DNA of 64,000 nt from Hyaloscypha bicolor E (lineage: Eukaryota > Ascomycota > Leotiomycetes > Helotiales > Hyaloscyphaceae): assembly GCF_002865645.1 (NCBI RefSeq), contig NW_020194551.1:133067-197066 (forward strand), read 5' to 3'. Positions 46,539 through 58,828 of this stretch are shown piece by piece. The translations under genes and the position numbers were made by a program. The first letter of the stretch is position 1, and each line of letters begins with the position of its first letter. Below the pieces are notes generated by a model. That model was not told the DNA's origin. It was given only the letters and a program-made list of their open reading frames with translations, and did not search any database.

Positions 46539-47226
46539 GTCGAGAAATGACGTCTGATCTGGGCGATGGTGGTAGTGACTGAATAATGCCAATTTGCCTG
46601 GCAAAGGCGCGCTCTCGTGTGTCGAAGGAACGAATCAGGCAGATGGCGAAAGGTGGAGAGAACAGACAGACGCTCAGGAGGGTTGGTTGTCAATTAATTG
46701 GCACAGCCGCACGCGACGAGATGACGATCACGTTCAAAACCGGCGGGTGTGCTGTGCTGCGGTCTCGTTGCGGCGCAAGGAACGGGTTTTGGGTGATTCA
46801 CCATGGATCCAGCTTTCGCCTTCTCCCTGAAACGAAACAGGGTTAGCATTCGCCTCTGCGGGGTTTGGGGCTTTTTTGTCGTTCTGGAAGGAAGGCTGCC
46901 TGCGCCTAAAATAACATTCCCATCAACTGATGCTTGTGTGCGAGATAAATGCACTGCTGTGCGGATAACGCGTGGATAATTGACGACCACACACTGGGAA
47001 CAGGGGAGAGTGTTCGAGAGGGAGAAAGCTTGAAAAGGGGGGCGAATGATTGGTTGCCAAGCTTAACACGTGATCTCGTAACCTTATTTTTGCTTGTGTG
47101 GGGAAAGCGCGTCGCGGCGCGTCGGGAAAGTCTCATCATTCGAACTTCCTGGTCATCTCAGCGATGCTTGCTTCTCCTCCTCAGCAAAGTTCAGGGCCAT
47201 GACTCGCCCCGTAGCTTTTACACATA
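46539..47226. other. Intergenic between divergent genes
   Basis: The 688 bp between the BAR-SH3 and Dbl2-like start codons contains no supported ORF and probably serves both promoters. Confidence 0.45.
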
Positions 47227-50022
47227 ATGGTCTCTTCGTCCTTCACAGCGGGCACGTCCATGGATGTCCCCCAAACCCAGAATACTGCGCCGGTTCTCGA
47301 ATTTAGATGCCTGTACACTCAAGACCTACGGCGAAAGCAGAAACGGTGGCAAGATGGCAGACTCAAGTTTCACACCTTCAACAAACGGGTGATGGTCTAC
47401 GATGAGCGGTCCAATTTCGTGGGAGACACCCATTGGCGGGAGGATACGGCATTCGACGAGGGCGAAGAGTTGGAACTTGAACGAGGCGGCATAATGGTCG
47501 AGGTTGGTGAGTGTGTTGGGACGAGAGAGCAGGATCTTTCCGAGTTGGTGGACAAAAGGGTGAAAGACAGAGAAGGAAGGGCTGCTGCAAAGATTGCTGC
47601 CTCATCTCCATCTCGACCTCATGTTTCACTCATCCGGACCTCTCAAGCTACCCCGGGTCCTCTTCAACACAAACCCCTGAATGCTTTGCTCACCACAACT
47701 GGGCACTACGGAAGAGCTGTCATACCAATTACTTCTCCATACGAGGAGAAGGAACGCCTCATAAATGGGAACCAGGATGGAACGGAGAATGGGAGAGCAT
47801 TAAAGAGACGGAAACCAAACGAAGGTGCACCAAGCCAGAGCGGTTATGCCCAAAGCCTGATGGGTGCTACGCTGTCCCTGGCATCTTCGAGACCCCTGAG
47901 TACTGCAACGATCCGCTACGAACCCGTGAGAGCAAAACCAAATGTCAGGGATCCTCCACCGCCCGCCATTGACCTTACTAGTGATAGAGATGAAGACGAG
48001 GAAAGATGCATTGGGACAAGCAGGGCTCGTGTGAAGGAGGGCCGGGTCTCGAACGATTTCAGAGGCAAAGGTCAAAGGAGACCCAAGAGATCACCATCAA
48101 GAAGTGGATACGCTAGCAATCTTACTGGAACCTCCTTGACGCTGTTCCGCCCGGAAGATCTTTCTACTCGAAGATGCGACAAGAATCTTCCTGTTGGTAT
48201 ACCTACTAAATCAATACGGCAGGAGAATAACGATTCCTCTTCAGATGCGGAGGAAGACAGTTTCATTGACACCGAGTCTGTTGCAACAGAACTGCCGGCT
48301 GTAATAAAGCCGTTTAAAGAGCGTCCTAGGAAGCTTGACAAGTCTCCGACGACGAGTTCGACCTCTGATCTTGGGTCCTCCTCTCCCACGTTACTTAATG
48401 ATGCTACGCCTACAATGAAAACGCCCAAGACTTCGACTAGAAAGCAAGTCAAGCCCGGAAAGGGATTGGCTACCTCCTACGACCGGTCTTCTTCGCCCAC
48501 AATGGTCGAATTGCAGCTACCCAAACCTACTAAAAATTTCCGGGAGCCTCCTGTTCAGAGGTCCTCTGCTCCAATATCAACACCGAAACCTATCGAAAAC
48601 TTCCAAAAACCACCGCTTCAGAACTCCTCCGCCGTAGTACCGACACCTGAACAATTTGCATCCGTTCTGCGAATCAAAGCAAGACCTCCAAGAAAGATGA
48701 TGATGCTTATGGACCGTCCTAGCTCTCGTTCATCTGGTACGATCGAGGCTTCTAGTGCAAGCCGACGTAAGCCAAAACTACCTCGGAATTTAAATCAAGC
48801 CTCAAATGAAGTCGTGCTTTCCCAAGCAACGATGCACTTGGATGAGTTTTGCCAGAGACAAGAAGATATTATCCAGGCCCGTCTGAATGGCAAACGCCCG
48901 GCTCCAGAAGCGGAGGATCTATTATCTTCCCCCGAAGATAGCGGCATCAATCATCAGACAATCGATCTTCTCTTGTCTCGCAAAAATGTGCCGTCTGTAA
49001 ATAAAACAGCTGCTGAGCCAAGACCGTCGACTTCAACGAGTCGGGACACTAATCCAGGTGCACAAATTGAGCGGCCATGCTCTGAAAAAGAGCATAACGT
49101 GGAGGGTGTATTGAAATCCCAACCTAAGGATGCTTCTAACCTTAGGTCGAACAGACCTAATAATGGGTGGCGAATTGACGAATTGGATTGTCCAGGAGAC
49201 CAGAATCTTTTACCAGAATTTTTTCCCAACAGTGGAGGAGAAACTTCAACTCCTTGCGACTCTGCTCTGCAAAATGCTCCAACAGCGGTTCCGATGAGCC
49301 TAGTTGCTATAGTTGTGGGGAAAGAAAAGGAGGAACGAACGTTTACCAAAGTCTCTCAAGCCCCGCCAACGATGTTGAAACTTCCTGAGCATTTCAGTAG
49401 CGCTATGCAAGCAGCAACCGATCATTTTCAGGAGATCATCAAATGCTCGGCGAGCTCAGAAATTCAATTGCCAGCTTCAACGACATCCGCACCCGAAGAA
49501 AAGGATGAGGCTGAGCAGACTCTATCAGTGCCTTTGTCTCATCAGAAAGAGCAAACAGCCTCTTTCGAAATCACCGTGAAGCCATCTCCCAGATCATCCC
49601 TGGTTGGAGGAGCCTCGAACTTCGGAACTGAGCTTTTACAGGCTGGATCAGATCTAGCAAAAGGCTCAGGTGAATCATCTGAAAAAGGAGTATCACCTGC
49701 AGCCAACGGGAAGGTAGACACACCGAAAGCGAGGCTGGTCAATCCAGCAACACGAGGCAAATCACTTCAGACGATTGCAGCCAACACGGTTGATTCACTG
49801 GCGCCGGCATTCAGTCTTATGCCTCCACCTGCGCCTCCGCCACCACAACGGATCACAACTCGACCCCAGAGGAATGTGGTTGCAGAAGAAAGGCCGCCAC
49901 CTGGAGGATACGTCGGGGGTAGGACGATTGCTGGACCTTGGAGTCGGGAATCTTATGATTTGTTCGGGTCGTGGTTGCCGCCTGGAGGCCTTGCCAACGT
50001 TGCGCAGGCAAACACTGGCTAG
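47227..50022 (+). CDS. Dbl2/ZGRF1-type DUF2439 protein
   Basis: A single-exon 931-residue protein starting at ATG 47227. Residues about 23-105 form the DUF2439 domain: LEFRCLYTQDLRRKQKRWQD, FHTFNKRVMVYDE, GDTHWREDTAFDEGEELELE. This domain defines fission yeast Dbl2, budding yeast Mte1 and the N-terminus of human ZGRF1, which control recombination helicases (Fbh1/Mph1/FANCM type) at double-strand breaks. The middle is a long disordered Ser/Pro/Lys-rich region with repeated SGYAxxLxGxxLxL motifs (two clear copies, near residues 206 and 292) that could be partner-binding peptides. The C-terminus has a conserved-looking GGRTIAGPWSRESYDLFG motif. No helicase domain is present, as in the yeast proteins. 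Confidence 0.85.
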   Translation: MVSSSFTAGTSMDVPQTQNTAPVLEFRCLYTQDLRRKQKRWQDGRLKFHTFNKRVMVYDERSNFVGDTHWREDTAFDEGEELELERGGIMVEVGECVGTREQDLSELVDKRVKDREGRAAAKIAASSPSRPHVSLIRTSQATPGPLQHKPLNALLTTTGHYGRAVIPITSPYEEKERLINGNQDGTENGRALKRRKPNEGAPSQSGYAQSLMGATLSLASSRPLSTATIRYEPVRAKPNVRDPPPPAIDLTSDRDEDEERCIGTSRARVKEGRVSNDFRGKGQRRPKRSPSRSGYASNLTGTSLTLFRPEDLSTRRCDKNLPVGIPTKSIRQENNDSSSDAEEDSFIDTESVATELPAVIKPFKERPRKLDKSPTTSSTSDLGSSSPTLLNDATPTMKTPKTSTRKQVKPGKGLATSYDRSSSPTMVELQLPKPTKNFREPPVQRSSAPISTPKPIENFQKPPLQNSSAVVPTPEQFASVLRIKARPPRKMMMLMDRPSSRSSGTIEASSASRRKPKLPRNLNQASNEVVLSQATMHLDEFCQRQEDIIQARLNGKRPAPEAEDLLSSPEDSGINHQTIDLLLSRKNVPSVNKTAAEPRPSTSTSRDTNPGAQIERPCSEKEHNVEGVLKSQPKDASNLRSNRPNNGWRIDELDCPGDQNLLPEFFPNSGGETSTPCDSALQNAPTAVPMSLVAIVVGKEKEERTFTKVSQAPPTMLKLPEHFSSAMQAATDHFQEIIKCSASSEIQLPASTTSAPEEKDEAEQTLSVPLSHQKEQTASFEITVKPSPRSSLVGGASNFGTELLQAGSDLAKGSGESSEKGVSPAANGKVDTPKARLVNPATRGKSLQTIAANTVDSLAPAFSLMPPPAPPPPQRITTRPQRNVVAEERPPPGGYVGGRTIAGPWSRESYDLFGSWLPPGGLANVAQANTG

Positions 50023-51473
50023 TCAGTTCACAATCAATTGCCTTTCGCCGATTTTCGTTCTGTTGGGCCTTTTGTTTGCTCCGTGTGACGTTGCTCCTTG
50101 CAATTATGGCGCAGTGATTGGGTTTCAGCGCCCTCGGCGGCCAGGTTTTGCGGGGCAGAGCTGGCAAGGGAACAATCGCCCTGTATCCCGCCCTTCAGAA
50201 GGGCGACGTTCACAAAAGTACCAAGTTTTATGGCGCCTTTCAAGCTACCTCCGAAGTCGAACATCGGTGCCCGGTGGAATTGGGACACGATTCGATCCAT
50301 CTAAGATTATCAGGGCGGTATGGTTTGACAGGCCCTAGCATTGAATCGCCGCCTACGGTGTGAGGCCTCCAGCAACCTCCATATTGAGCCGACAGGTTTG
50401 GTATCCTACTTCACCGTCGACTCGAACAATAACAATAGGCGTCATTCCGAGGCCTTTTGCCTCGTGTGCCTTCTGCCTCCATCTTTAATTGGCAGACCTT
50501 CATCTAACCCCTCGATTGACCCACCATCTGACCTCCTGGCAAGTCCACCTTGGATGGTTTAGCTGCGTTGCAAGCGAGTGTGACTGAAGGAAGTGAGGCT
50601 CACTGCGGGAAAACAAGGACGCCACCATTTCCGGGAGGCCTCGGAGGGCAAAAAGGGCATGCCCTCCGGCTCATTCTTAACAGAAAGCACAAATTGAATT
50701 GCACAGTTGCATGGCTCGGAGCACTCTCAAACACGCTTCTGGGGGTTTCATACGGAGGCTCGTAGATTACTCGCAGCTTCGCCACGCACTTTCGCGGTGC
50801 CCTCGAGCTTGAAGTTGTGTTTTTGCCACTGGGACAGTCGTCGCCTACCCTGGGGAGCCAAGGGTACTTTCGCAATTGACGATGTCCCACTTCTGAGTTC
50901 CTTCGCGCCCCAGCCACAGTTCAGGTGAGATTGGCGTTCGCTAGCGAGCAATCTCTTCACAATCTTCTTCCACCGCCTCTTCAGCTCCCTCTCTCTTCCG
51001 GATCAAAGGTGCAAATTGCAAAAGTCCCACGTTATTGCGATCAGATGCGACATGGCCACGAATTGTTGAAGCCAATTCATGGGCCTGCACCAGCCTCGTG
51101 TGGTTCGCACCAGTACCGTTCACCGAATTCCTTGCTTCAGAGTGGTCGTCACCCAGGTCAGGCTGGGCGTCCGCCCTTAACCTTACGGAAGAGGCTTATC
51201 TGCCTTCTACGAAGCCTGAGCTTGCCTCGACAATAAATAAGGCTGGGACTTTCGCTCCCTGTCGGAGTTGAGTGTGACTTTTTTCTCCATCTTTTTCTTA
51301 TATCCTTGAGCATCTAATCGATCACTATAAGCCTGTGCAGTTCCCATCTACGCGCACCGCGCATTACTCTCTTTTTGGGTGTCTGTCACATCGCGCTTAC
51401 TAGCAAGACTTCGTCGTCCAACATCGTGATCAAGCTTCAACTGAACACCCTATACGAGCGATACCCTCCTCTT
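50023..51473. other. 1.45-kb intergenic stretch
   Basis: No ORF here has a motif or a coherent splice pattern. The last 200 bases (TTTTTCTCC runs, CATCG stretches) resemble a leader of the next gene; the reading frame of that gene is also open leftwards to a TTG at 51375. Confidence 0.45.
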
Positions 51474-53462
51474 ATGCCAGACATGGCTCCGCCGACATCA
51501 CCCCCTCATAACCTCTCGATCCGAACGGCGAAGCATGGCAAGCAATCAATCCAGCAAGCACCGTCTTCCTCCTCACCGCAACAACTTCACCAAGAATACC
51601 CTATAAAAGTACCTCCCGAGAAGCAGACAAAAGCTGTAGAGCTCTATAACACTTTCATCCTCGCAGAGATGCTGGCCGAGAATGACACGGTGACCCATAA
51701 CGACGGTTATCTTCTTCCCACTGGGCCTCCCACCGCCCGCTCGGTCACATCACAGACGTCTTCAAAGCACCGCGGAGCACCTTCCACCTCGGCGTCGACG
51801 TATGATGCAGCTGACTACGGTTCTGTTGTGTCTTTTAACCAAAGTCCCACTTCCGCCACAGAATTAACCTCTTTCGATGGCAAGAAAGTCAGGACACGCA
51901 CAAGAAAGCGGTTGAGTCCGAAAGCCAGAGCCAAGGCTGCATTAGTACGGTATCTTGGATCTTGCCAGCCTTGCAGAAGCAGACGCGTCCCTGTGAGGCT
52001 TCTCTTCCCTAGTAATGACTTTAAGCTTTGATCTGACTATGATCAGTGTCCTTTAGATCATCATGATATCAAATCCCTCGAAGCCCTCCGACTATCGATG
52101 CCGAAAGAAGAGATTCGGACCCAACTGCAATCTGTACCCCTCTCAGCCGCCTCGAGTTCCTCGCAGAGAACGGCACGGTCGATAACGAAACAAGAACCCG
52201 CCTCGAGCAGCGCGGTCTCCGACGACTTTCTTGGTATCGGAGCACAACTGCTCGAAGTGGACGCCATGGACTTCGACAAACAATTATTGGATGTGGATAT
52301 CCTCTCTTCAGTAACAGGGCAAAATTATGACAATACTCAGACCGATAGACCGGCACCTGCCATGCTGAATCCTGTCGCACCCAATTTCCCCATTCTCAAT
52401 GACCCAAATCCATATGCTACTTTCAAGCATGGCGCCCCCTTCCTTCTTGGCTGCCTTCGCAATGATCATTTTCACTGCCAGTATCTTCAAGTGTGCCAAG
52501 AGCGCCTCAACACGGCGGATGAGTTACAAGATCATTTTGCTTCAGCCCATTTCGAGTTTACGCGAATTGATCCTGCGCATCGGTTTATCTGTTCCGTGTG
52601 CAATGACACGAGCCTCGGCGCGACTGAACTTTGTCGTTGCGGAACACCAGCTAATATTGAGCTGTGGATATGTGGACACTTCATCAAAAGACAGCGGTTT
52701 CAACGTGATAGTTCTGATGGGACCGATTTTCAGGGATATCGACCTGGGCCAACCTCCTTTGATCCGCCATCGTTTGGAGGACCGAATGGCAGTCTACCCT
52801 GGGATCCAAATACGAACAACAGAGGAAACTTTGGTGGGGGTGTTAACAACCAGGGGCCGTCCAATTATCAGGGCGGATATGGCAGAACTGGTAATCCAAA
52901 CCCAGGTTTTGGATGGAATAACTCCAATGGATCAGGATCGGGCAGTAACCCGTATCAGGGGAACCTCTTCGGAACTCGGCACATGGCATGGGACGGCCAC
53001 TACGATTTCCAATTCTGGTGCTCGAAAGCACAGCCAAAGGGACTTCGCCTTCACTCGTTCCTCCTTCTCCTTCTTGTCTTATTTTCTATCGTCTTCGGTT
53101 TTACTCATGATTGGCTCATCACCAAAACACATCTGGCCGCTGCCAGCATTCGTTCTCATCTACCGGTCCTAGGATTTGCTATTCTCATGACGTCCATTGT
53201 GATACCCCTCCTGATGCAACACTTCAACCTTCGACGAGCACGATGTGTGAGTATCACCATTGTCCTGGACCACCAGGCCAAGAAGCACGCTGACGACCTT
53301 CAAAGGGACCTCGATGTCCTCTGCACGCTCTTACACACTCTCATTTGCCGTTTGCATCCCGACCAGTCGGATTTGAATATTCTTTGCGTAGTGTCGCTTG
53401 CTTATGACACGAAAGGGCGGAACGACTTCGCATTACTGCCGTCTACGAAGCATGAGTTGTAA
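51474..53462 (+). CDS. Half-zinc-cluster protein with C-terminal membrane spans (A)
   Basis: Exons 51474-51992 and 52047-53462 give 644 residues. The start ATG gives MPDMAPP; the frame also extends to a TTG. Residues about 147-175 are strongly basic (KKVRTRTRKRLSPKARAKAA) and lead into C164-x2-C167-x6-C174, the first half of a fungal Zn2Cys6 cluster; the second half is absent. The 54-bp intron lies exactly before the codon of C174. About 250-290 is a Cys/His-rich patch (FHCQYLQVCQ, HFASAHFEF, FICSVC) that may bind zinc. A Gly/Asn-rich linker follows. Two hydrophobic segments lie at about 507-528 and 545-563, with a cytosolic-type tail. A membrane-tethered DNA-binding regulator is a reasonable inference. 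The next gene has the same plan. Confidence 0.78.
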
Positions 53463-54510
53463 CGCCCGCCCTGACTTATGATTGACGGCCCACATTCTTT
53501 ACGAAGGAGACGACGAAGTACAAGTATTGGATATATAGTAGGTAGAGCATGATCTACATTCAGAGCCGGAGTTGAGGTCTGGGTCACCGCAGGGCATGTA
53601 GATATACCCATTCAATTTTCAGCATCGTCACGAGCATTGTACCAACTCCCCTCAACAAAGAGGAAGGGATATGTTGGTTCACGGAGACTTTAGAATTCAC
53701 TGCAAAGACTTGATGCTAGATGCATATAGAAACGTTACGTTGCAATGAATCCATAGTCAATGTCCAATGAGTGTTCCAGAGAAAATGACTCAGAAGCTGT
53801 GAAGCCACTGCAGGTGAGCCGTGTGGCTGAGTGAGGTGAAGGTTCCCGGCTCGGCCCACGACCTTGTCTGGGAGGAGAATATATAACTCCACCACTCCTC
53901 TCTGGGGGCCTCCCCAAGTTTCTGATCCAGAGAGGAGTCATGGGAGGCGGCGATTGATCAATCACGGCTGTGAATTCAAGTGCATGTCTGCAGAAGCGAG
54001 GGGTTTGGCGAGAGTTGGAGTCGGAGTCATCATCCTGTAACCTCTGCTCTTGTTCCCTCCTGGTGCTCCCTTCAATGCTGACCCTGGTCCCGGTCCTGGA
54101 CCCTAGCAAAAATGTCTAACCTGAAGTTCTTCGCCGGCTCACCTGTGGCACATTGGCCCATGCAAATGCGAATACTGAACCCCGCCTACGCATTCAGAGC
54201 CAATGAGAGGGCGCGAGATGCGCGGGTGGGCTGCTCAGCCCTGCTTCCCTTTTGGGCTCGCCGTCTGCTGAATTCTGCCTCGCAGATGAGACGTGCGTTG
54301 CGAGTTTAAGAACCGTCATCTTGTCCTCGAGGCATCCAACTTCTTCTTTCCTCGTCAGCTCCCATATTGTACCATCGTCGCCGGTCGAATATCCTCGACG
54401 ACCCTGGGCCATTCGGTTGAGAGTCCAGATCCTCAATACCGAGGACTATCCCATTGTACAGACACTCTTTGATCCACTATCGATAAGCCAGACCGCGAAC
54501 CTCTATCGCA
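53463..54510. other. Intergenic between the two half-zinc-cluster genes
   Basis: No supported gene. ORFs on the minus strand (53735-54109) have no motif. The last part before 54511 probably holds the promoter of gene B. Confidence 0.5.
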
Positions 54511-57500
54511 ATGGCTTCCACTAACCCTTACACCTCCTTCACCATCACCCAGGTAAGCTATCGTAGTTTGTCTTTTCGCAACCACCTGGAAGTTCGAAGA
54601 GCGTGGGGAACATTCAGAAGGTTCGAAACTTGAATGTTCCCGCAGCTTCTTGAACATCCGCCTTTCAATTGTCCCATGTGAACGTTGAACAACGAGATGG
54701 ACTAACTCGAGATCCAGGCCTTCCTGGGTGCTCCCCTCGAGTTCCAGCCTGCTCTCAACACCCTCGAGTTCCAGGAACTGATCGATGCCTATGTCACCGG
54801 TTCTGCATCCAGGCAGGACAAGATCTCTCAGGTTACTCTTGACTTGTATGTTTCCCATCCTCCCTAAGCTTGGGTTGCAGGAAACTGACGATATCTTAGC
54901 TACAAGAATGCGACCGTCGACCTTAACACTGGCGCCCTCGTCCGCATATACACTGTCCTCCCTTCTCCATGGACCGGCTATACCGTGTTTGAGCAAAGCC
55001 CTACTCAATCCACATCCTCCGGGTTCTCCCCAATCTACACTCCTTCTCCTGGCTCTTCTGCTACCTTCGGCGACTCGTCTTATGGCTCTATGAGCATGAC
55101 TCCTCCTACTCGTACTCAAGGAGCTCGAGCCCGTGTGACGAAGAAGGCGAAGAAGGACACTCCAAAGGCCGCCGAAGCTAGGTTGCCTGGCTTCTCGATT
55201 ATGACCAAGGACGGCATTGATGTTACGAACTCTGCTGGTCGGGGAACCAAGACTAAGGAACAGCGAGAGCATGCCCATTTGATGAGAATCATGAAGGCTT
55301 GCGATGCTTGCAAGAAGAAGAAGATCAGAGTAGGTATTCCATTTCCTCTTTTCGCAGAAATGGTGTTAATCATGGCTATAGTGCGATCCTTCTCATCGAA
55401 GATCACACAACGACATGTCACGCACTGCATCCACCTCTACACAACAGACTTCCTCCTCTGGCACAGCCTCGACCCCACCATTATCTCGCGCAACCACCCA
55501 TGCCAGCAGCGCACCCTCCTTCAGTCCCTCGAATCCAATCGACGATTTTGTACTCTTCCCTGAAGACGACTCCTGGAACGCCGATATGGATCTTGGGCAA
55601 TTCAACTTTGATATCAACGTCGACCTCAATGATCAATCTGTGAATGCCGATAGCCTGTTCGATTTCTCATTTGACCAACAACCATCCAGCTTCCAATCCA
55701 ATCATCAATTCGGCTACATGCCAGTGATGAATGATCAATACGGATTAGATCAATGGGCGGAACCGCAAGGGTTCCAACCAGTTTCTCACTCCCAACCTCA
55801 CCCCGCCTCCACGAGCAGCTCAGGGCAGCTAGATGCCAATTGGCCATCTGACTGGTTACAAGCTGATTCTCACGTTTCTCCCAGAACCACCACATTTGCT
55901 GACAATTACTGGCCCGATGATTCCGTCGGCCATCCGCAAATGCCCCAAAGTTCCTTCCCGAGTGTCAATTCATTACTCCCCCAGCCAGACACCCCGGATT
56001 GGTCACTACTCGCGACGACAATCATTAATGGATCATCTCCTGATTCGACTGGTGATGCCACGAACAATGAGTTTTCACTAGATTCCGAGCAACCACGCCG
56101 CAGCCGAAAGAGACGTGCTGCTGAGGAGCTACATTCTGGGAGAACCTCTGCCGAGACTCTCGACCAATCTGGTGTCGGTAGGATGACTCCAGATATCGAA
56201 CTTCTTGATCCATCCGATCAACAATCCGAACGAGTCCGATACCAAGCTACCTCCAATTCGTCTGCTGCGTCTACCAGTGTCGCTGGAGACATTGCTCTAC
56301 TACAGAACGCCGCCCAGCTTGTTTCGAAGTCTCTTAGGAGAATCAAGCGAGCTCCTGCCGAGTATATCGGCTTGGGCGAAGAACTGCAACAATTGGAAGG
56401 GACCCTTGCCAGGTTGCAATCCAGCCAGCACGCTGAAAGGATAGTACCAGCCTCTGAACTTGCCATCGCACGCTCCTTGAGCGCACAGCTACAAGTCTTA
56501 TCGACCACATCTTTCCATTCCAATGGAAGACGCAACAACCTCCAAGCTCTGCGTCCAGATTTCGCTCGAGAACTCCAGGTCAACGCACGGCGCCTGGTAC
56601 GATCGCTCTGTGCAACTATCAACAGCGTGGAGGCTAGAACCGACACATCGACGGAGGACCGTCCAGTGTTGACTTCTAGCCGCAACGTGCAGTCTCAGGT
56701 CTCGCCATCCTACTCTCATGATGTGAGAGACACGCTAGGTTCTAGCTCAGATGGGCACAGTACTAGTAGTCCACAGAACTGGAGAAGCTCCTCCGTGGTC
56801 TCAGGCACTGCAGAATCTGGAGAGGTGCTTCACCGTGGCATTAGCAACGTCGAGCCACTGGACATAGATCTAGATGTAGATGGTGCTTGTTCAGCGAGAA
56901 GCCACGAACACGGCTATGTCGCTCCAGGATTACTGATGTCGCGCGACATCCTAACCCAACTGGGACACACGATTCTTCTGAAATCTACACCGAGTGACCT
57001 TCAGGCTCGTAGCGTGGAAGATTCGGAGGCAGTTGAGAGAATTGAGCCACCAGAGCAATCTCTTATTGACAGGATGGATTCAAATAGACTGGCACCATTG
57101 CTGTCTCCAGTGCCGACCCTCAACGAAGCTTATCGCAGAGCTTCGCCGTCTGGACCTACTAATTCGTTGACGAATATTATGCCAGAGGAGCAGACAGGTG
57201 GCCTTACTACCTCGCAACATCGTTATGCGATTGTTGCGACTTCATTCCCCCATACTGACCGTGTTCTTCGTGCCGACGATGTCGAAACCATACCTGGTGC
57301 ATCCAGCACAACTACTACTGCACACGATTCTGCGAGTTCGCAAGAGGTGTTGCTATCCCACCGCAGTGTGGAGAATTCTCACCCAGCTACAACCAGCCAG
57401 CAACCTCCTACTGTTCTTCAGGCAGTACCTCTGGGTGTATTGCACCTTCAATCCAGCTTTGCCAGAGCGCTCGCGGTCCTCGGATCCATGGCTCTTGCCT

Positions 57501-58091
57501 CCAGCGTATGGCGCCCCTCTTACCTAATCTGACCCTCTCCCCTTTCATTTTCTAACTGTTCCTAGATCACCTCAAGAATGAGTATCTCGGCCCATCTACC
57601 ATACCTCATCCCGCTCCTCGCCCTCTCACTCCTGATCCCAGAACAACACCGCACCTCGCCCCTCACCACCGCCCTCATCGCAGGCACCTTCCTCCTCACC
57701 TCAGGCCTCACCCTCTCCGGCATCCAAGATCTGAGAGACACTTGCGCCCAATGGATCGGAGGCGATCCATTTTCCGCAGCTGCGAAACTCCTTTTAGTTG
57801 CCACGCTCATCTCTTCCGAGCTCCTCTCCTCGATTAACCTCTCGGTAATGGCTGTAGCGGCCATGGATTTCCTCTCTGGAACCCGGGATACTTGTTCCTC
57901 TGGAACTGCTGTAAGGGTAGGTGCTGCCAGATTTTGCCCCCACCTGCCCCCCGGAATTCCTTGAATAGAGCTTCTGCTGATAACATCAATAGGTTTCACG
58001 AGGACAGGCTTCGGAAGATAGATATGTACAGGGTATTTACGCTTCTTGGTTAGGAATGATGGATATGCTGAGCCCGGTGGTTGCTGTTTGA
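54511..58091 (+). CDS. Half-zinc-cluster protein with C-terminal membrane spans (B)
   Basis: Six exons (54511-54552, 54718-54845, 54900-55329, 55382-57505, 57566-57910, 57993-58091) give 1,055 residues in frame. The N-terminus (to about 110) is a small conserved-looking fold. A basic region RVTKKAKKD precedes C191-x2-C194-x6-C201 in HLMRIMKACDACKKKKIR. Only half of a Zn2Cys6 cluster is present, and the intron before exon 4 sits exactly before C201. An acidic stretch (FVLFPEDDSW, DLGQFNFDINVDL) follows, like an activation domain, then 500 disordered residues. The last 170 residues have about four hydrophobic segments. If intron 5 were retained the protein would stop at 57532 with 916 residues; the spliced form is preferred because frame and hydrophobic character continue. 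Confidence 0.78.
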
Positions 58092-58828
58092 TGTTGCTCC
58101 GATTGAACATGGTGATCTAAGTGAGGTGGATGATGGACGGATGATGGGTATGATTGATGTTGTATCCGAGATGTTCTCGTTGATAGATAATCCATCTTTC
58201 ATCGGCCCTGGATATACTGTTTTTTCTTCTTCTTCAACTTCAAGGCGCCGTCACCGGCGGCGATGCACCACTCCTTGAGACTGTGTCCCTCGCCCAAGTG
58301 CCGGATAACCGGAACCCCAAACAACAATCCGTGTCCCTACTTAATGCCCAACTCCCCTCCGATGCCAAGAAATGGAATGAGATTGTCGCCCACCATTTTC
58401 GAGGAAGTCTCGCTTGTAAGCCTACAATAGCAGTTGCTGTCTGCAATGTGACGTGTTGTTCCGTCCTGAGAGCACCTGTTCCTGGTGTTGTGGTGTGGCC
58501 TGGTTGCATTTCAACTGCAATTTTAGAACTCCTTATCTACTTGTAGTCTCTGAAGTAGTCCTAATTCGGAGATTGGCAGAGGAAAGACAAAGGCGTGGAA
58601 AACCCCCGAGATAGATATCGACCTTGGAAGTTCTAAATAGATCTATCCCTCAAGCATTCCTCAAACCTATTGTGAATGGAGATTGACTGGACGTGGAAAC
58701 CCAGGTTCTATTGGTATCTGATTTCGAAGTTTCTATTGTTCGCGTTGAAATAGAGTTTATTTATATATTTTCTTTGTATAGAGGCATATGTGTAATCGGA
58801 TTTGGTTAGGAAAGATGTCTCGAACTAT
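58092..58828. other. Convergent intergenic stretch
   Basis: 3' flanks of gene B and of the Helo-like gene. No ORF, repeat or structure is supported. Confidence 0.5.

Noticed and set aside
57533..57964. Separate small membrane-protein gene from ATG 57578
   Set aside because: A good intron (57506-57565) joins it in frame to gene B, and the hydrophobic stretch begins before the junction; kept as the last exons of gene B.
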